Part shown: positions 1 to 7,732 of the stretch, one piece after another | Position numbering within the stretch: the stretch's first letter is position 1 | How the letters are laid out: each line of letters begins with the position of its first letter | Assembly (NCBI GenBank): GCA_947475895.1 | Contig: CANJMF010000009.1 | Location: forward strand, 1 to 64,000 | Source: Fidelibacterota bacterium | Lineage (GTDB): Bacteria; Pseudomonadota; Alphaproteobacteria; Rhodospirillales; Rhodospirillaceae | Reading direction: 5' to 3' | DNA: 64,000 nucleotides | Notes under the pieces: model-generated | Databases searched by the model: none | Seen by the model: only the letters and a program-made list of their open reading frames with translations | What the model was told of the DNA's origin: nothing | Position numbers and translations under genes: made by a program

Positions 1-114
1 CACTACAACACCAAGCGGCCCCATTCAGCGCTCGGCTATAGGCCACCGGCGCCGGTGGCCTATAGCCCGATTCCAACACCACTCGAACAAAGCCAAAGTC
101 ATGCAGTAGACTAA
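1..114 (+). CDS. IS3-family transposase, C-terminal fragment (orfB, rve integrase core)
   Basis: In frame 1 the first 37 codons read HYNTKRPHSALGYRPPAPVA followed by a short tail and a TAA stop. The NTKRPHSALGYRPP string is the hallmark C-terminus of IS3-family DDE transposases, just after the catalytic glutamate of the rve domain. The rest of the gene, including the DDE residues, lies upstream of the window. The product would catalyse excision and insertion of the element. The stop lies about 33 bases from the element's right end, the usual spacing in this family. The start is not in the window, so I cannot say whether the transposase is intact. Confidence 0.75.
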   Translation, partial: HYNTKRPHSALGYRPPAPVAYSPIPTPLEQSQSHAVD

Positions 115-147
115 CATCTCGACTGGTACAGAAAATCGGTCAGGTCA
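1..147 (+). mobile_element. Right end of an IS3-family insertion sequence
   Basis: The window opens inside an insertion sequence. The transposase reading frame stops at 112-114, and about 33 bases follow before the likely terminus at 147, which ends in CA as IS3-family elements do. Read inward from the end, the terminal sequence starts TGACCTGACCGATTTT, like an IS3-type inverted repeat. Beyond base 147 an AraC-like reading frame on the minus strand resumes exactly after its conserved HAHHA motif, so the element looks inserted into that gene. The left end lies outside the window, so the matching inverted repeat and target duplication cannot be seen. Confidence 0.65.
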
Positions 148-266
148 GCGTGGTGAGCATGCAAGTCGGTGCGGCGGGGTTCCGGAGAGGCAGGTTTGGT
201 TGCATCCACCACCCATAGGGCCCCGCCCTCCCACATAACGATCCGCGCGTGCGCCAAAAGCTCCAT
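148..266 (-). pseudogene. AraC-family regulator, N-terminal fragment cut by the IS element
   Basis: Reading the minus strand from ATG at 266 gives MELLAHARIVMWEGGALWVV, continuing to RRTDLHAHHA, where the insertion-sequence end begins. The pattern of a short beta-rich cupin segment ending in HAHHA is typical of the sensor domain of AraC-type regulators. After the junction the frame runs a few codons into the IS and stops at 111-113. The DNA-binding helix-turn-helix half is missing here; it would lie beyond the left end of the element. The assignment rests on a short motif, so another cupin-like protein is possible. The gene as seen cannot make a functional regulator. Confidence 0.5.
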
Positions 267-342
267 AATCGGAGAATAAGGCACTCTACGGGGATTGCCA
301 GGCGCGCGACGTGATGCCTTTATCGCGGAAGATCAACGCCGC

Positions 343-831
343 CTAGGCGGCGCTTTCCGAACGCGAAACGCCTTCAATTCGGGCACGATGAACGGACCGC
401 CCGGGAGTACACAGCTTAGCCCTCAGATACTCCTTGCCAAGACGATACCGCTCTTCGATCGCCTCAAGTGCTTTGAAACTAGACTCCGAGTGGGGGGCTT
501 TCTCCCCGCACCGCCAGGTCCGGATAGTTTTGCAATCCACCCACATACCCACATGCGTCAGAGCCCTATGCAGACGCTCGGAGTTATCACCATGCCTTCG
601 CATGTGAAGTGAAAGAGCTTCATGGAATTGGTCTGGTTCATCCCAAACGTCCAAAAGAGGCATTGGCAATTGGACGTTAGTGAGTAACCGGCGAGCACGT
701 CGATCCTTCATTCCGTCCGAAGCGCGACCGTCTACGAACACAAAATCTAACTGCGTTTTAGTCAATGTTTGCTCCACCCGTGACACCTTATTAATGCCGG
801 TGGACACCAGAGCGTCACACAAGCAGTTCAA
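343..831 (-). pseudogene. Broken phage-type site-specific integrase, N-terminal region
   Basis: This 162-residue frame has no catalytic recombinase domain. Its second half (RLHRALTHVG... TIRTWRCG... SFKALEAIEERYRL... EYLRAKL) resembles the N-terminal part that I recall from a family of proteobacterial tyrosine recombinases, in which a helix-turn-helix-like segment precedes a KAKLP-type string. After the frame's stop at 343 another frame reads KRRLGGVDLPR and then stops. That looks like a decayed continuation of the ISxSERRRLAWHLP stretch of those integrases. I therefore call it a frameshifted and truncated remnant. It sits beside the IS end and the disrupted AraC fragment, consistent with a decaying mobile region. 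If it is instead an intact gene, its function is unknown. Confidence 0.4.
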
Positions 832-860
832 TATGCGCGCTCAATCGTTAGGGAGGGAAC

Positions 861-1058
861 ATGGTGCCGTATCTGAGGCCGTTGCATTACGAGCCATGTC
901 TTGATGAGATTCTTAGTGACCCAATCGTGCGGCTCGTTATGGATAAAGACGGCGCCGACGAGGCGGATTTGCGAAGACTTATGTTGGCGGTCTGCAAGGC
1001 GCGGTTTTATCCCCACCACCGCTTAGGTGATGCGGGCCCGGTTTCGGGGCCTAGCTAG
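861..1058 (+). CDS. Small conserved hypothetical protein
   Basis: A 65-residue frame starts at an ATG preceded by GGGAGGGAAC, a good ribosome binding site with correct spacing. The protein begins MVPYLRPLHYEPCLDEILSD and is mostly helical and acidic, then ends in a low-complexity tail. I recall short proteins with a LRPLxYEPxLxxxLxDP opening in alphaproteobacteria, but they have no assigned function. No membrane segment, signal peptide or metal motif is visible. It lies between the broken integrase and a dispersed repeat, so it may be accessory DNA. The last 15 or so residues look less protein-like, and the true end could have been altered by decay. Confidence 0.5.
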   Translation: MVPYLRPLHYEPCLDEILSDPIVRLVMDKDGADEADLRRLMLAVCKARFYPHHRLGDAGPVSGPS

Positions 1059-1716
1059 CATCGGACTCAGCGGCCGATGGAAACCGCGAATTTTCGATTG
1101 CCAGTTGCGCGCGGATGCCTCCTTGAAATAGCGGGGACGATCCCTGTTACAGGTCTAGAAATTGCCTGTTCTTAGATTAGAGAAATTCGGAGAAATCGGC
1201 TGGATTCCCAGGAAATGGGCGTGTTGCGTGGCAACATGGGTCCGGGTTTTTCATCCGTTTCCCTGTATTTTCCCTGTTAAACAGGGAACAGGCGGAGACA
1301 AATTCGCTCCTGACTGGGTCCCCAGCCATCCAGTCTGGCCTTCCGCGCCACTCTCTCCGCTCGGCGGATTAATCACGACAATCCAATGGGTTATTGGGGT
1401 GATCGCGCCTAATCGTGCTCTCTTTATATATCTCCAGTGGCAACATGCTTAAAATTGGCGGCATTCGAGAACAGTCGACACCGAACGTTAATATATGAAG
1501 GTCGTACGACGCCCCACCGCCTCGGCCCGGTCATAACGCGCATTATGTGGAACCCAGGTTCAGTTCCCTGAACCGAAACGGAGGCGAGTGCAGTCTCGGC
1601 CCTTTCCCTGACTTGCCATTGTGCGACTGAGTGGCTTGCGAGCTTAAGACCAATCGAAGCGCCAGATATAATAATGGTAGTGACCGTCGACAGCATTTGA
1701 CTCTATGCGTCGTGAA
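1059..1716. other. Gene-free stretch carrying a dispersed repeat
   Basis: No convincing gene lies in these 660 bases. Open frames here (such as 1162-1452 plus and 1424-1696 minus) lack ribosome binding sites and have biased, cysteine- and tryptophan-rich translations. The one structured element is the repeat copy at 1258-1347, described separately. The stretch probably marks the scar of the decayed accessory region on the left side of the window. Confidence 0.5.
1258..1347 (+). repeat. Dispersed 90-base repeat, copy 1
   Basis: About 90 bases align without gaps to 13332-13421. Shared blocks include GTATTT, AACAGGGAA, GGAG, CGCT, GACTGGGTCC, CAG, CCAG and CCTTCCGCG. The core contains a TCCCTGTTAAACAGGGA palindrome. 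Neither copy lies in a credible gene. I recall similar CCCTGT/ACAGGGAA-rich intergenic strings in rhizobial genomes, often over-annotated as short proteins, but I cannot verify that here. It could be a non-autonomous mobile element or an old duplicated intergenic unit. Confidence 0.6.
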
Positions 1717-2631
1717 CTAGAGCTGCGCTACGATCTTCTCGGATACGTCCCACAGTTTTGCCGACAGTGCGGGGTCGTTGGCGTCGGGACGGGACTTCGC
1801 CTCATTGCAGTCGGCGAAATATTTCCCCGAGACCCCGGCGGCGGCTGGATGAACAGCGAGGTAGCATTCCGTCGCTGCGCCCTGACCGACATTCTTCAAC
1901 GCCAAAGCCTCTGCAATAGCGGTAATGAAGCGCGGAATCTTGATGTGCCGGAACAGATTGGTGTTGATCACGCCAGGGTGAACCGCGTTGGCGGTCTTGC
2001 GCGTGCCGGCAAAACGGCGTGCGAGCTCCTTAGTAAAAAGGAGATTAGCCATTTTTGACTGAGCATAGGCCGAGAACGGCGAATATCCTTTCTCGCCCGA
2101 AAGGTTGTCGAATTGAATCGCCTCTTTTGGGGCGCGCTCATGCGCGGAGCTGCTCAGCATGACCACGCGGCCGTCGTCGGCCAACGCGCCCAGAAGCGCG
2201 TTGATCAGAATAAAATGACCAATGTGATTGGCGAAAAACTGCATTTCGTAGCCGTGCGCCAACTCTAGCTTGGGTAATGCCATAAGGCCGGCGTTGCCGA
2301 TGATGGCGTCGAGCCGCACGCCTTTTTGCTTTATTGCCTGCGCGCACGCCCGGACTGAAGCCGGATCCGAAAGTTCGCACGCGAGGCTCGTGACGTGCCC
2401 TTGGACCGCAGCTGCGGCGGCCGACGCTTTCTCTAGGGTCCGGGCTGTGCCGATGACATGTGCACCGCGCGAAGCAAGCACGCGCATCACCTCAAAGCCG
2501 AGACCTGAACTGCATCCCGTGAGTAAGATCGTTTTGCCTTGAAGCGCGAGCGTCGCGGCAACCTCTTCTGCCGTCGAGCCATAGCCGAACCCGCTCGGCC
2601 CTTTCCCCTTGAGCATGGACACCAACGACAT
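1717..2631 (-). CDS. SDR-family oxidoreductase (retinol-dehydrogenase-like)
   Basis: A 304-residue short-chain dehydrogenase/reductase. The Rossmann glycine motif TGCSSGLG is at residues 38-45, the NAG motif at about 113-115, a catalytic serine in the MLSSSAH stretch near 160, and the YAQSK catalytic Tyr-Lys pair at 189-193. The 30-residue N-terminal lead and the NHxGHF pattern fit the retinol-dehydrogenase/WWOX-like branch, which uses NADP(H) on varied alcohols and ketones. It is cytosolic, with no signal peptide. The gene is transcribed away from a MarR-type regulator and shares a 200-base intergenic region holding a palindromic operator, so it is probably controlled with the neighbouring efflux genes. 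Its substrate cannot be told from sequence; a role in detoxifying a compound also exported by the pump is an inference. Confidence 0.88.
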   Translation of the reverse strand: MSLVSMLKGKGPSGFGYGSTAEEVAATLALQGKTILLTGCSSGLGFEVMRVLASRGAHVIGTARTLEKASAAAAAVQGHVTSLACELSDPASVRACAQAIKQKGVRLDAIIGNAGLMALPKLELAHGYEMQFFANHIGHFILINALLGALADDGRVVMLSSSAHERAPKEAIQFDNLSGEKGYSPFSAYAQSKMANLLFTKELARRFAGTRKTANAVHPGVINTNLFRHIKIPRFITAIAEALALKNVGQGAATECYLAVHPAAAGVSGKYFADCNEAKSRPDANDPALSAKLWDVSEKIVAQL

Positions 2632-2708
2632 GCGAAAAGCCCCTTTTGAACTGTGGCGGCGAATCTATCCAGTTTCGAACTTTTTTCAAATGTAAAATAT
2701 ATGCAAAT

Positions 2709-2750
2709 ACAATGATTTGACGCCTTCGTTCACAAATCATTGTGATTTGT
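2709..2750. promoter_or_regulatory. Palindromic operator, probable MarR binding site
   Basis: The SDR/marR intergenic region holds a 19-base palindrome, ACAAATCA-TTG-TGATTTGT, at 2732-2750. A further inverted half-site, ACAATGATTTG, lies at 2709-2719 and pairs perfectly with CAAATCATTGT at 2733-2743. Three TGATTTG half-sites thus alternate in orientation. A near-palindromic site of this size between a marR gene and a divergent enzyme gene is the usual arrangement for autorepression and control of the target. No clear -35/-10 pair was identified with confidence, though TTGACG at 2717-2722 could serve the rightward operon. Confidence 0.6.
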
Positions 2751-2835
2751 AACGCTGCGATCGTTATTTTCCGCTGTGCGGCAGGCCGGATACGGGCCAT
2801 AACTTGCAAAATTGAATAGTACAAATATCGAAGTA

Positions 2836-3267
2836 ATGAGCGTAACCAGAAAATCGAAGGAACTCGCCGGCTATCTGCGCGCGATTAAGGAAAAACTCCA
2901 TCGCGTGGATAAATGGAATCCGAGAACCTGCGCGGTCGTGAATGTCCAGGAAGCGCATGTCCTCCTTAGCATCGGTCCGCGAGGTCATATGACCATGAGC
3001 GAAATCGCTGACCGGCTTCAACTCTCTTTGAGCAGCATGACGGCCGTGATCGATAAACTTGAGAACAAGAAATTCATCTTGCGTAGTCGCCAAGCGAAGG
3101 ATCGCCGGGTCATAGAAGTCACACTGACCAATGCCGGTAGAAAATTCTATGACCTCGTCGAAGGCGCTCATCTCAAGTTCATGACGCAGTTCCTGAATAT
3201 CCTCAGCACCAATGAACAAGACATCCTCTTGAAACTTTTCCGCAAGGTCACGGCGAACCTCAAATGA
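2836..3267 (+). CDS. MarR-family transcriptional regulator
   Basis: From ATG 2836 the protein has 143 residues and shows the winged-helix layout of MarR proteins. Helix-turn-helix residues HMTMSEIADRLQLSLSSMTA lie in the middle, and the wing DRRVIEVTLTNAG follows. These factors bind palindromic DNA as dimers and release it on binding small phenolic or other ligands. A TTG 24 bases upstream (2812) would add eight residues; neither start has a strong ribosome binding site, and ATG is preferred. Its stop overlaps the next start (ATGA at 3264), so it is translationally coupled to the membrane-fusion protein gene. It probably represses itself, the pump genes and the divergent SDR gene through the palindrome just upstream. 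Confidence 0.85.
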   Translation: MSVTRKSKELAGYLRAIKEKLHRVDKWNPRTCAVVNVQEAHVLLSIGPRGHMTMSEIADRLQLSLSSMTAVIDKLENKKFILRSRQAKDRRVIEVTLTNAGRKFYDLVEGAHLKFMTQFLNILSTNEQDILLKLFRKVTANLK

Positions 3268-4424
3268 CTTTGACTTCCGCCCCATCTTACATGCGCAACA
3301 AACTCATCATTGGCGCCGCGGCGATTGGTATCATGATTGCGGTTGCGGCGTTCTTTATCTCGCAGCGTGCGCCGAAAGGCGCGACCGCGACCGGTCCTGT
3401 ACCGGTTCTCACTGTGACAGTCGCCACGCCCAAGCGCGTCATATGGCCGACTGTTCTCGAAGTCTCCGGCGCCGTCGCGGCGTGGCAGGAAGCCGTCATT
3501 AGCGCTCAGATCAACGGCTACCAGATTGCCGAAATTCTCGCGAACGTCGGCGATCAGGTAAAAAAAGGTCAGGTCATGGCCCGCATCGATTCTGCGCTGC
3601 TTCGCGCGGACGAGGCGGTGTTGCTCGCGAACTTCGAACAGGCAGATGCGAACTATAAAAGATCGCTGACCCTAAAGAGCAAAGGATTTATGAGCGACCA
3701 GAGTCTCTTGCAGCTCGAGACTCAAATGAAAACAACACGCGCCCTGCTAAACGCGAAACGCCTTCAGATCCGCTACACGGATGTGATAGCGCCCGACGAT
3801 GGCGCGGTCTCCGCGCGCACCGCGACGCTGGGCAGCGTTGTCTCCACCGGTCAGGAGATGTTCCGATTGGTGCGACAGAACCGCTTAGAGTGGCGCGGCG
3901 AGCTGTCTGCGAACCAACTCACGCGCGTGCGTGTCGGCCAGGCCGTTCGCCTGTCGTTGCCCAACGGCTCCGATGCAATAGGAACCGTACGCCAGACCTC
4001 ACCGACGCTTAGTCAGGAATCCCGCCTCGCCTTTGTATACGCCGATCTTGAACTAAACTCCGACGCGCGCGCCGGTATGTACGCCACCGGCGGAATTGTT
4101 CTTGGAGAACAGCCGGCTCTGGCTGTTCCCGCGGAGTCCGTCGTTTTGCGCGACGGGCGTAGCTATGTATTGGAGCTGGCGGGTGAGCCCCACGATAAAT
4201 CCGGCACATCCAAGGTTTTACAACGCGCCGTTGACGTTGGACGGCGTGTGGGTACCGACGTTGAGATTCTCAACGGCCTTTCAGACAGCGCGCGTATCGT
4301 GGTGCGCGGCTCAGGCTTTCTAAAAGACGGCGACATCGTTCGGATTGCCTACGCCTCACCGCGCGCGAACACGGGGGAGCCAGAAGCAGGCCGTGATCCG
4401 GGAAAGCCAGGACCTGCTTTCTAA
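3264..4424 (+). CDS. RND efflux periplasmic adaptor (membrane-fusion protein)
   Basis: A 386-residue HlyD/AcrA-type adaptor. An N-terminal hydrophobic anchor follows MRNKLIIG (an alternative ATG start at 3291 would remove nine residues). Next come the lipoyl half-motif around INGYQIAEILANVGDQVKKG, a helical hairpin near residues 115-165, the second lipoyl half (VIAPDDGAVSARTATLG) and beta-barrel regions. It would bridge the inner-membrane pump to an outer-membrane channel. It overlaps the MarR stop codon by four bases and lies 32 bases before the pump gene, so the three form one operon. No outer-membrane factor (TolC type) gene is nearby; the pump must borrow one from elsewhere. Confidence 0.9.
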   Translation: MTLTSAPSYMRNKLIIGAAAIGIMIAVAAFFISQRAPKGATATGPVPVLTVTVATPKRVIWPTVLEVSGAVAAWQEAVISAQINGYQIAEILANVGDQVKKGQVMARIDSALLRADEAVLLANFEQADANYKRSLTLKSKGFMSDQSLLQLETQMKTTRALLNAKRLQIRYTDVIAPDDGAVSARTATLGSVVSTGQEMFRLVRQNRLEWRGELSANQLTRVRVGQAVRLSLPNGSDAIGTVRQTSPTLSQESRLAFVYADLELNSDARAGMYATGGIVLGEQPALAVPAESVVLRDGRSYVLELAGEPHDKSGTSKVLQRAVDVGRRVGTDVEILNGLSDSARIVVRGSGFLKDGDIVRIAYASPRANTGEPEAGRDPGKPGPAF

Positions 4425-4456
4425 CGATCAAGCCCGAAACAAAAAAGGTCTCCGCC

Positions 4457-7400
4457 ATGAACTTCGCGACTTGGTCCATCCGCAACCCCGTTCCGACAGT
4501 GCTTCTCTTCGGCTTGCTCGCGCTTGCAGGAGTCTGGGGCTTTGCGCGCCTGCCTATTCAGAATTTCCCGGATATCGATCTGCCCGCCGTTATGGTCACG
4601 CTGTCCCAGCCCGGTGCCGCCCCCGCGCAATTGGAGGCCGAGATCGCACGGAAAGTGGAGGACTCTCTTGCCACGCTCCAAGGGCTGAAGCATCTGCGCA
4701 CGACCATCACCAACGGCGCCGTCTCAATTTATGTCGAGTTCGAACTGGCGAAAAACTTATCCGATGCGGTGAGCGAAACAAAGAATGCTGTCGACCAGAC
4801 GCGCGGGGATCTGCCGAACGATATGCAACCGCCCATCATTACGGCGCTCACCATTAACGGTCAGGCCATGCAGAGTTTTGCGGTGGCGTCCACGCGCATG
4901 GATGAAGAGGCGCTGTCTTGGTTTATCGACGATACCGTTGCGCGCACGATACTTGCCGTTCCGGGCGTGGGTAAATTTGACCGCATCGGCGGCGTACAAC
5001 GCGAAGTCCATGTGGAGATCGATCCCGTCCGCCTGACCGGACTCGGCATCACGGCCGCACAGGTTTCCCGCGCGCTGCGCACGGTGCAGCAGGAGTCCTC
5101 CGGCGGTCGCGGTCAGATCGGCGGCGCTGAACAGGCGATACGTACGATCGCGACGGTACGCGAGGCAAGGGAGCTCGCCGCGCTTTCCATCGTGATCGCC
5201 AATGGCCGCAGCGTTCGCCTGGACGAAATCGCCACCATCACCGATAGCGCCGGTGAGCGTACGCAGGCCGCTCTTCTAAACGGTAAGGCTGCCGTGGGTT
5301 TCCGGGTGTACCGCTCGCGCGGCTACGACGAAATAGCCATTGCGAAAGGCGTGCGGGCCGCGCTCGAAATCCTAGCGAAGTCCGATCCCACGCTGACTGT
5401 CACGCCGGTCCTCGACACGGTGCGTTATACGCTGGAGCAATATGAAAGCTCTATGCATCTGCTCTACGAAGGCGCGCTGCTTGCGGTTCTGGTCGTGTTC
5501 CTTTTTCTGCGTGATTGGCGCGCCACTCTGATTTCAGCGGCGGCGCTGCCGCTCTCCATCCTTCCCGCTTTTGCCGCTATCGCATGGCTTGGTTACTCTT
5601 TGAACACGATTACGCTTCTGGCTCTTGCCGTCATCGTCGGCATTCTCGTGGACGACGCGATTGTTGAAATCGAAAACGTCGAGCGTCACGTGCATATGGG
5701 GAAAACGGTCGAAAAGGCGACTGAGGACGCCGTAAACGAAATTGCGCGAGCCGTTATCGCCACCACATTAAGCCTTGTTGTCGTGTTTCTACCGACGGCG
5801 CTTATGAGCGGCGTGCCCGGATTATTCTTCCGGCAGTTCGGCTGGACTGTCGTGATCGCGGTGCTTGCCTCTTTGCTGGTCGCTCGCTTGCTCACGCCCA
5901 TGCTCGCGGCGCGATTCCTAAAGCCGAAGCCATTCCGCGAGGAACACAACGGGCCAGTCATGCGGCACTACCTCAACCTTGTCGCGTGGTGCCTCCATCA
6001 CCGAAAAACGACCGTCGCCGGCGCGGCCGCATTTTTCATTGTTTCCATTGCGCTGGTGCCTTTCATTCCGACCGGCTTTGTACCTATCGGTGATCGCGGT
6101 ATTACCTTTGTGAGGCTCGAACTGCCGCCCGGCAGCACCGTCGAGCGTACTTTGCAGACGGCAGAAGAGGCGCGAAACGTGCTGACCGGAGTTCCCGGGA
6201 TCCAAGATATTTTTACGACCGTCGGCGATGCGCAAGTGGGCGGCGGCCCAGGCGGTGGCACGCGGGGCGGCGGGGAAGTGCGCAAAGCATCCCTGTTGCT
6301 GATCCTGACGCCGCGTGAACATAGGCCGCCGCAAGTCGAGATCGAAGCGCGTGCGCGCAAGGAACTTCAGAAGGTTGCCGGTGCGAAGTTCGATATCGGC
6401 TATGGCGGATCCGGCGAAAAGCTTCAAATAACCTTGGCTAGCTCCGATTCTCAGGCGCTGAAGGCCGCTGCCCAGGCACTCGAGCTCGAAATGCGGAGCG
6501 TGAGCCTCCTCTCTAACGTCACGTCGACCGCAAGCCTCGATCGCCCCGAGATTATCGTACGCCCAAACGCGCGGCTTGCCGCGGAGCGTGGTGTAACGAC
6601 TGCGAGCATTGGCGACACCGTGCGCGTTGCAACCGCCGGCGACTTCGATGCGCAAGTGGCCAAACTCAATTTGGATAATCGCCAAGTCTATATTCGCGTG
6701 CGTGTGCCGGACATTTCACGGGCAGACCTCAACACTTTCGCGGACTTGCGCGTCCCCGGACGCAATGGATTGGTGCTGCTTTCCAGCGTCGCCGATGTTT
6801 CCATCGAAACGGGCCCGTCGCAGATCGACCGGTACGACCGTTCGCGTTATGTCAATGTCAGCGCCGACCTTGGCGGCATGCCCTTAGGTGCGGCTTTCGC
6901 GAAGGTCATGGACTTGCCTTCCATGAAAGCTCTCCCTGGATCGGTCAGAACCATCCGTACCGGCGATACCGAGTTGGTGTCCGAGATGCTTTCCGGCTTC
7001 ACCTTGGCGCTCATCACGGGATTTGTGTGCATCTTCTGCGTCATCGTGTTGCTGTTTAAAGACTTTCTTCAGCCCCTGACGATTCTCTCGGCAATTCCGC
7101 TTTCTGCCGGTGGGGCGTTTTTCGCACTTCTCATTGGCAACATTGAACTTGGCATACCTGCCATGATCGGCCTCATTACGCTGATGGGGATTGTCACCAA
7201 GAATTCCATCCTGCTGGTGGATTACGCCATTATCAACACGCGCGATCGAGGTATGCCGATTCAGGAGGCTCTGCTCGATGCCTGCCATAAGCGCGCTCGT
7301 CCTATTGTCATGACCACCATTGCAATGATCGCAGGCATGATGCCCATCGCATTGGGATTCGGCGCGGATTCCAGCTTCCGTCAGCCAATGGCCGTCGCGG

Positions 7401-7552
7401 TCATCGGCGGCCTCGTGACCTCGACGGTTCTTTGTTTGCTCGTCGTGCCCGTTGTGTTCGTTTATGTGGGCCGATTCGAAGCTTGGGCCGGTCGCCTCCA
7501 TAAACGAGGCGGTCTGACAGCCCATGCCCAATCCATCCAGTCCGGCGAGTAG
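4457..7552 (+). CDS. RND multidrug efflux pump, inner-membrane transporter
   Basis: A full-length 1031-residue RND protein of the hydrophobe/amphiphile efflux (AcrB/MexF-like) class. The N-terminal segment NPVPTVLLFGLLALAG is the first membrane helix, and the RLPIQNFPDIDLPAV opening is typical. Two large periplasmic loops separate helices 1-2 and 7-8. The proton-relay aspartates are D399-D400 in GILVDDAIVEIENVERH. Helices 8-12 end near residue 1010. Trimers of this protein pump drugs or lipophilic compounds using the proton gradient. It is the last gene of the marR-adaptor-pump operon; the next gene is on the opposite strand. The substrate is unknown. About 180 bases after the stop hold no gene or clear terminator. 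Confidence 0.93.
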   Translation: MNFATWSIRNPVPTVLLFGLLALAGVWGFARLPIQNFPDIDLPAVMVTLSQPGAAPAQLEAEIARKVEDSLATLQGLKHLRTTITNGAVSIYVEFELAKNLSDAVSETKNAVDQTRGDLPNDMQPPIITALTINGQAMQSFAVASTRMDEEALSWFIDDTVARTILAVPGVGKFDRIGGVQREVHVEIDPVRLTGLGITAAQVSRALRTVQQESSGGRGQIGGAEQAIRTIATVREARELAALSIVIANGRSVRLDEIATITDSAGERTQAALLNGKAAVGFRVYRSRGYDEIAIAKGVRAALEILAKSDPTLTVTPVLDTVRYTLEQYESSMHLLYEGALLAVLVVFLFLRDWRATLISAAALPLSILPAFAAIAWLGYSLNTITLLALAVIVGILVDDAIVEIENVERHVHMGKTVEKATEDAVNEIARAVIATTLSLVVVFLPTALMSGVPGLFFRQFGWTVVIAVLASLLVARLLTPMLAARFLKPKPFREEHNGPVMRHYLNLVAWCLHHRKTTVAGAAAFFIVSIALVPFIPTGFVPIGDRGITFVRLELPPGSTVERTLQTAEEARNVLTGVPGIQDIFTTVGDAQVGGGPGGGTRGGGEVRKASLLLILTPREHRPPQVEIEARARKELQKVAGAKFDIGYGGSGEKLQITLASSDSQALKAAAQALELEMRSVSLLSNVTSTASLDRPEIIVRPNARLAAERGVTTASIGDTVRVATAGDFDAQVAKLNLDNRQVYIRVRVPDISRADLNTFADLRVPGRNGLVLLSSVADVSIETGPSQIDRYDRSRYVNVSADLGGMPLGAAFAKVMDLPSMKALPGSVRTIRTGDTELVSEMLSGFTLALITGFVCIFCVIVLLFKDFLQPLTILSAIPLSAGGAFFALLIGNIELGIPAMIGLITLMGIVTKNSILLVDYAIINTRDRGMPIQEALLDACHKRARPIVMTTIAMIAGMMPIALGFGADSSFRQPMAVAVIGGLVTSTVLCLLVVPVVFVYVGRFEAWAGRLHKRGGLTAHAQSIQSGE

Positions 7553-7732
7553 GATAACGACGACCCGGCGCGTGCCACAACCCGTCGTTCACTCGTATCG
7601 TTCACGCGTGTTTATCGACCTTGCGCGCGAGGCGAAGCGTTTAGCACTCGGGCGGGTTCAGCGGGCGGCGCGCCGCGCAAAATAACGCCAGGCTCATTTG
7701 ACGCGTGCGCGGGAAACCAAGGACAAGCGCGC

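Noticed and set aside
1162-1452. 96-residue frame across repeat copy 1
   Set aside because: It has no ribosome binding site, and its translation is a by-product of the dispersed repeat.
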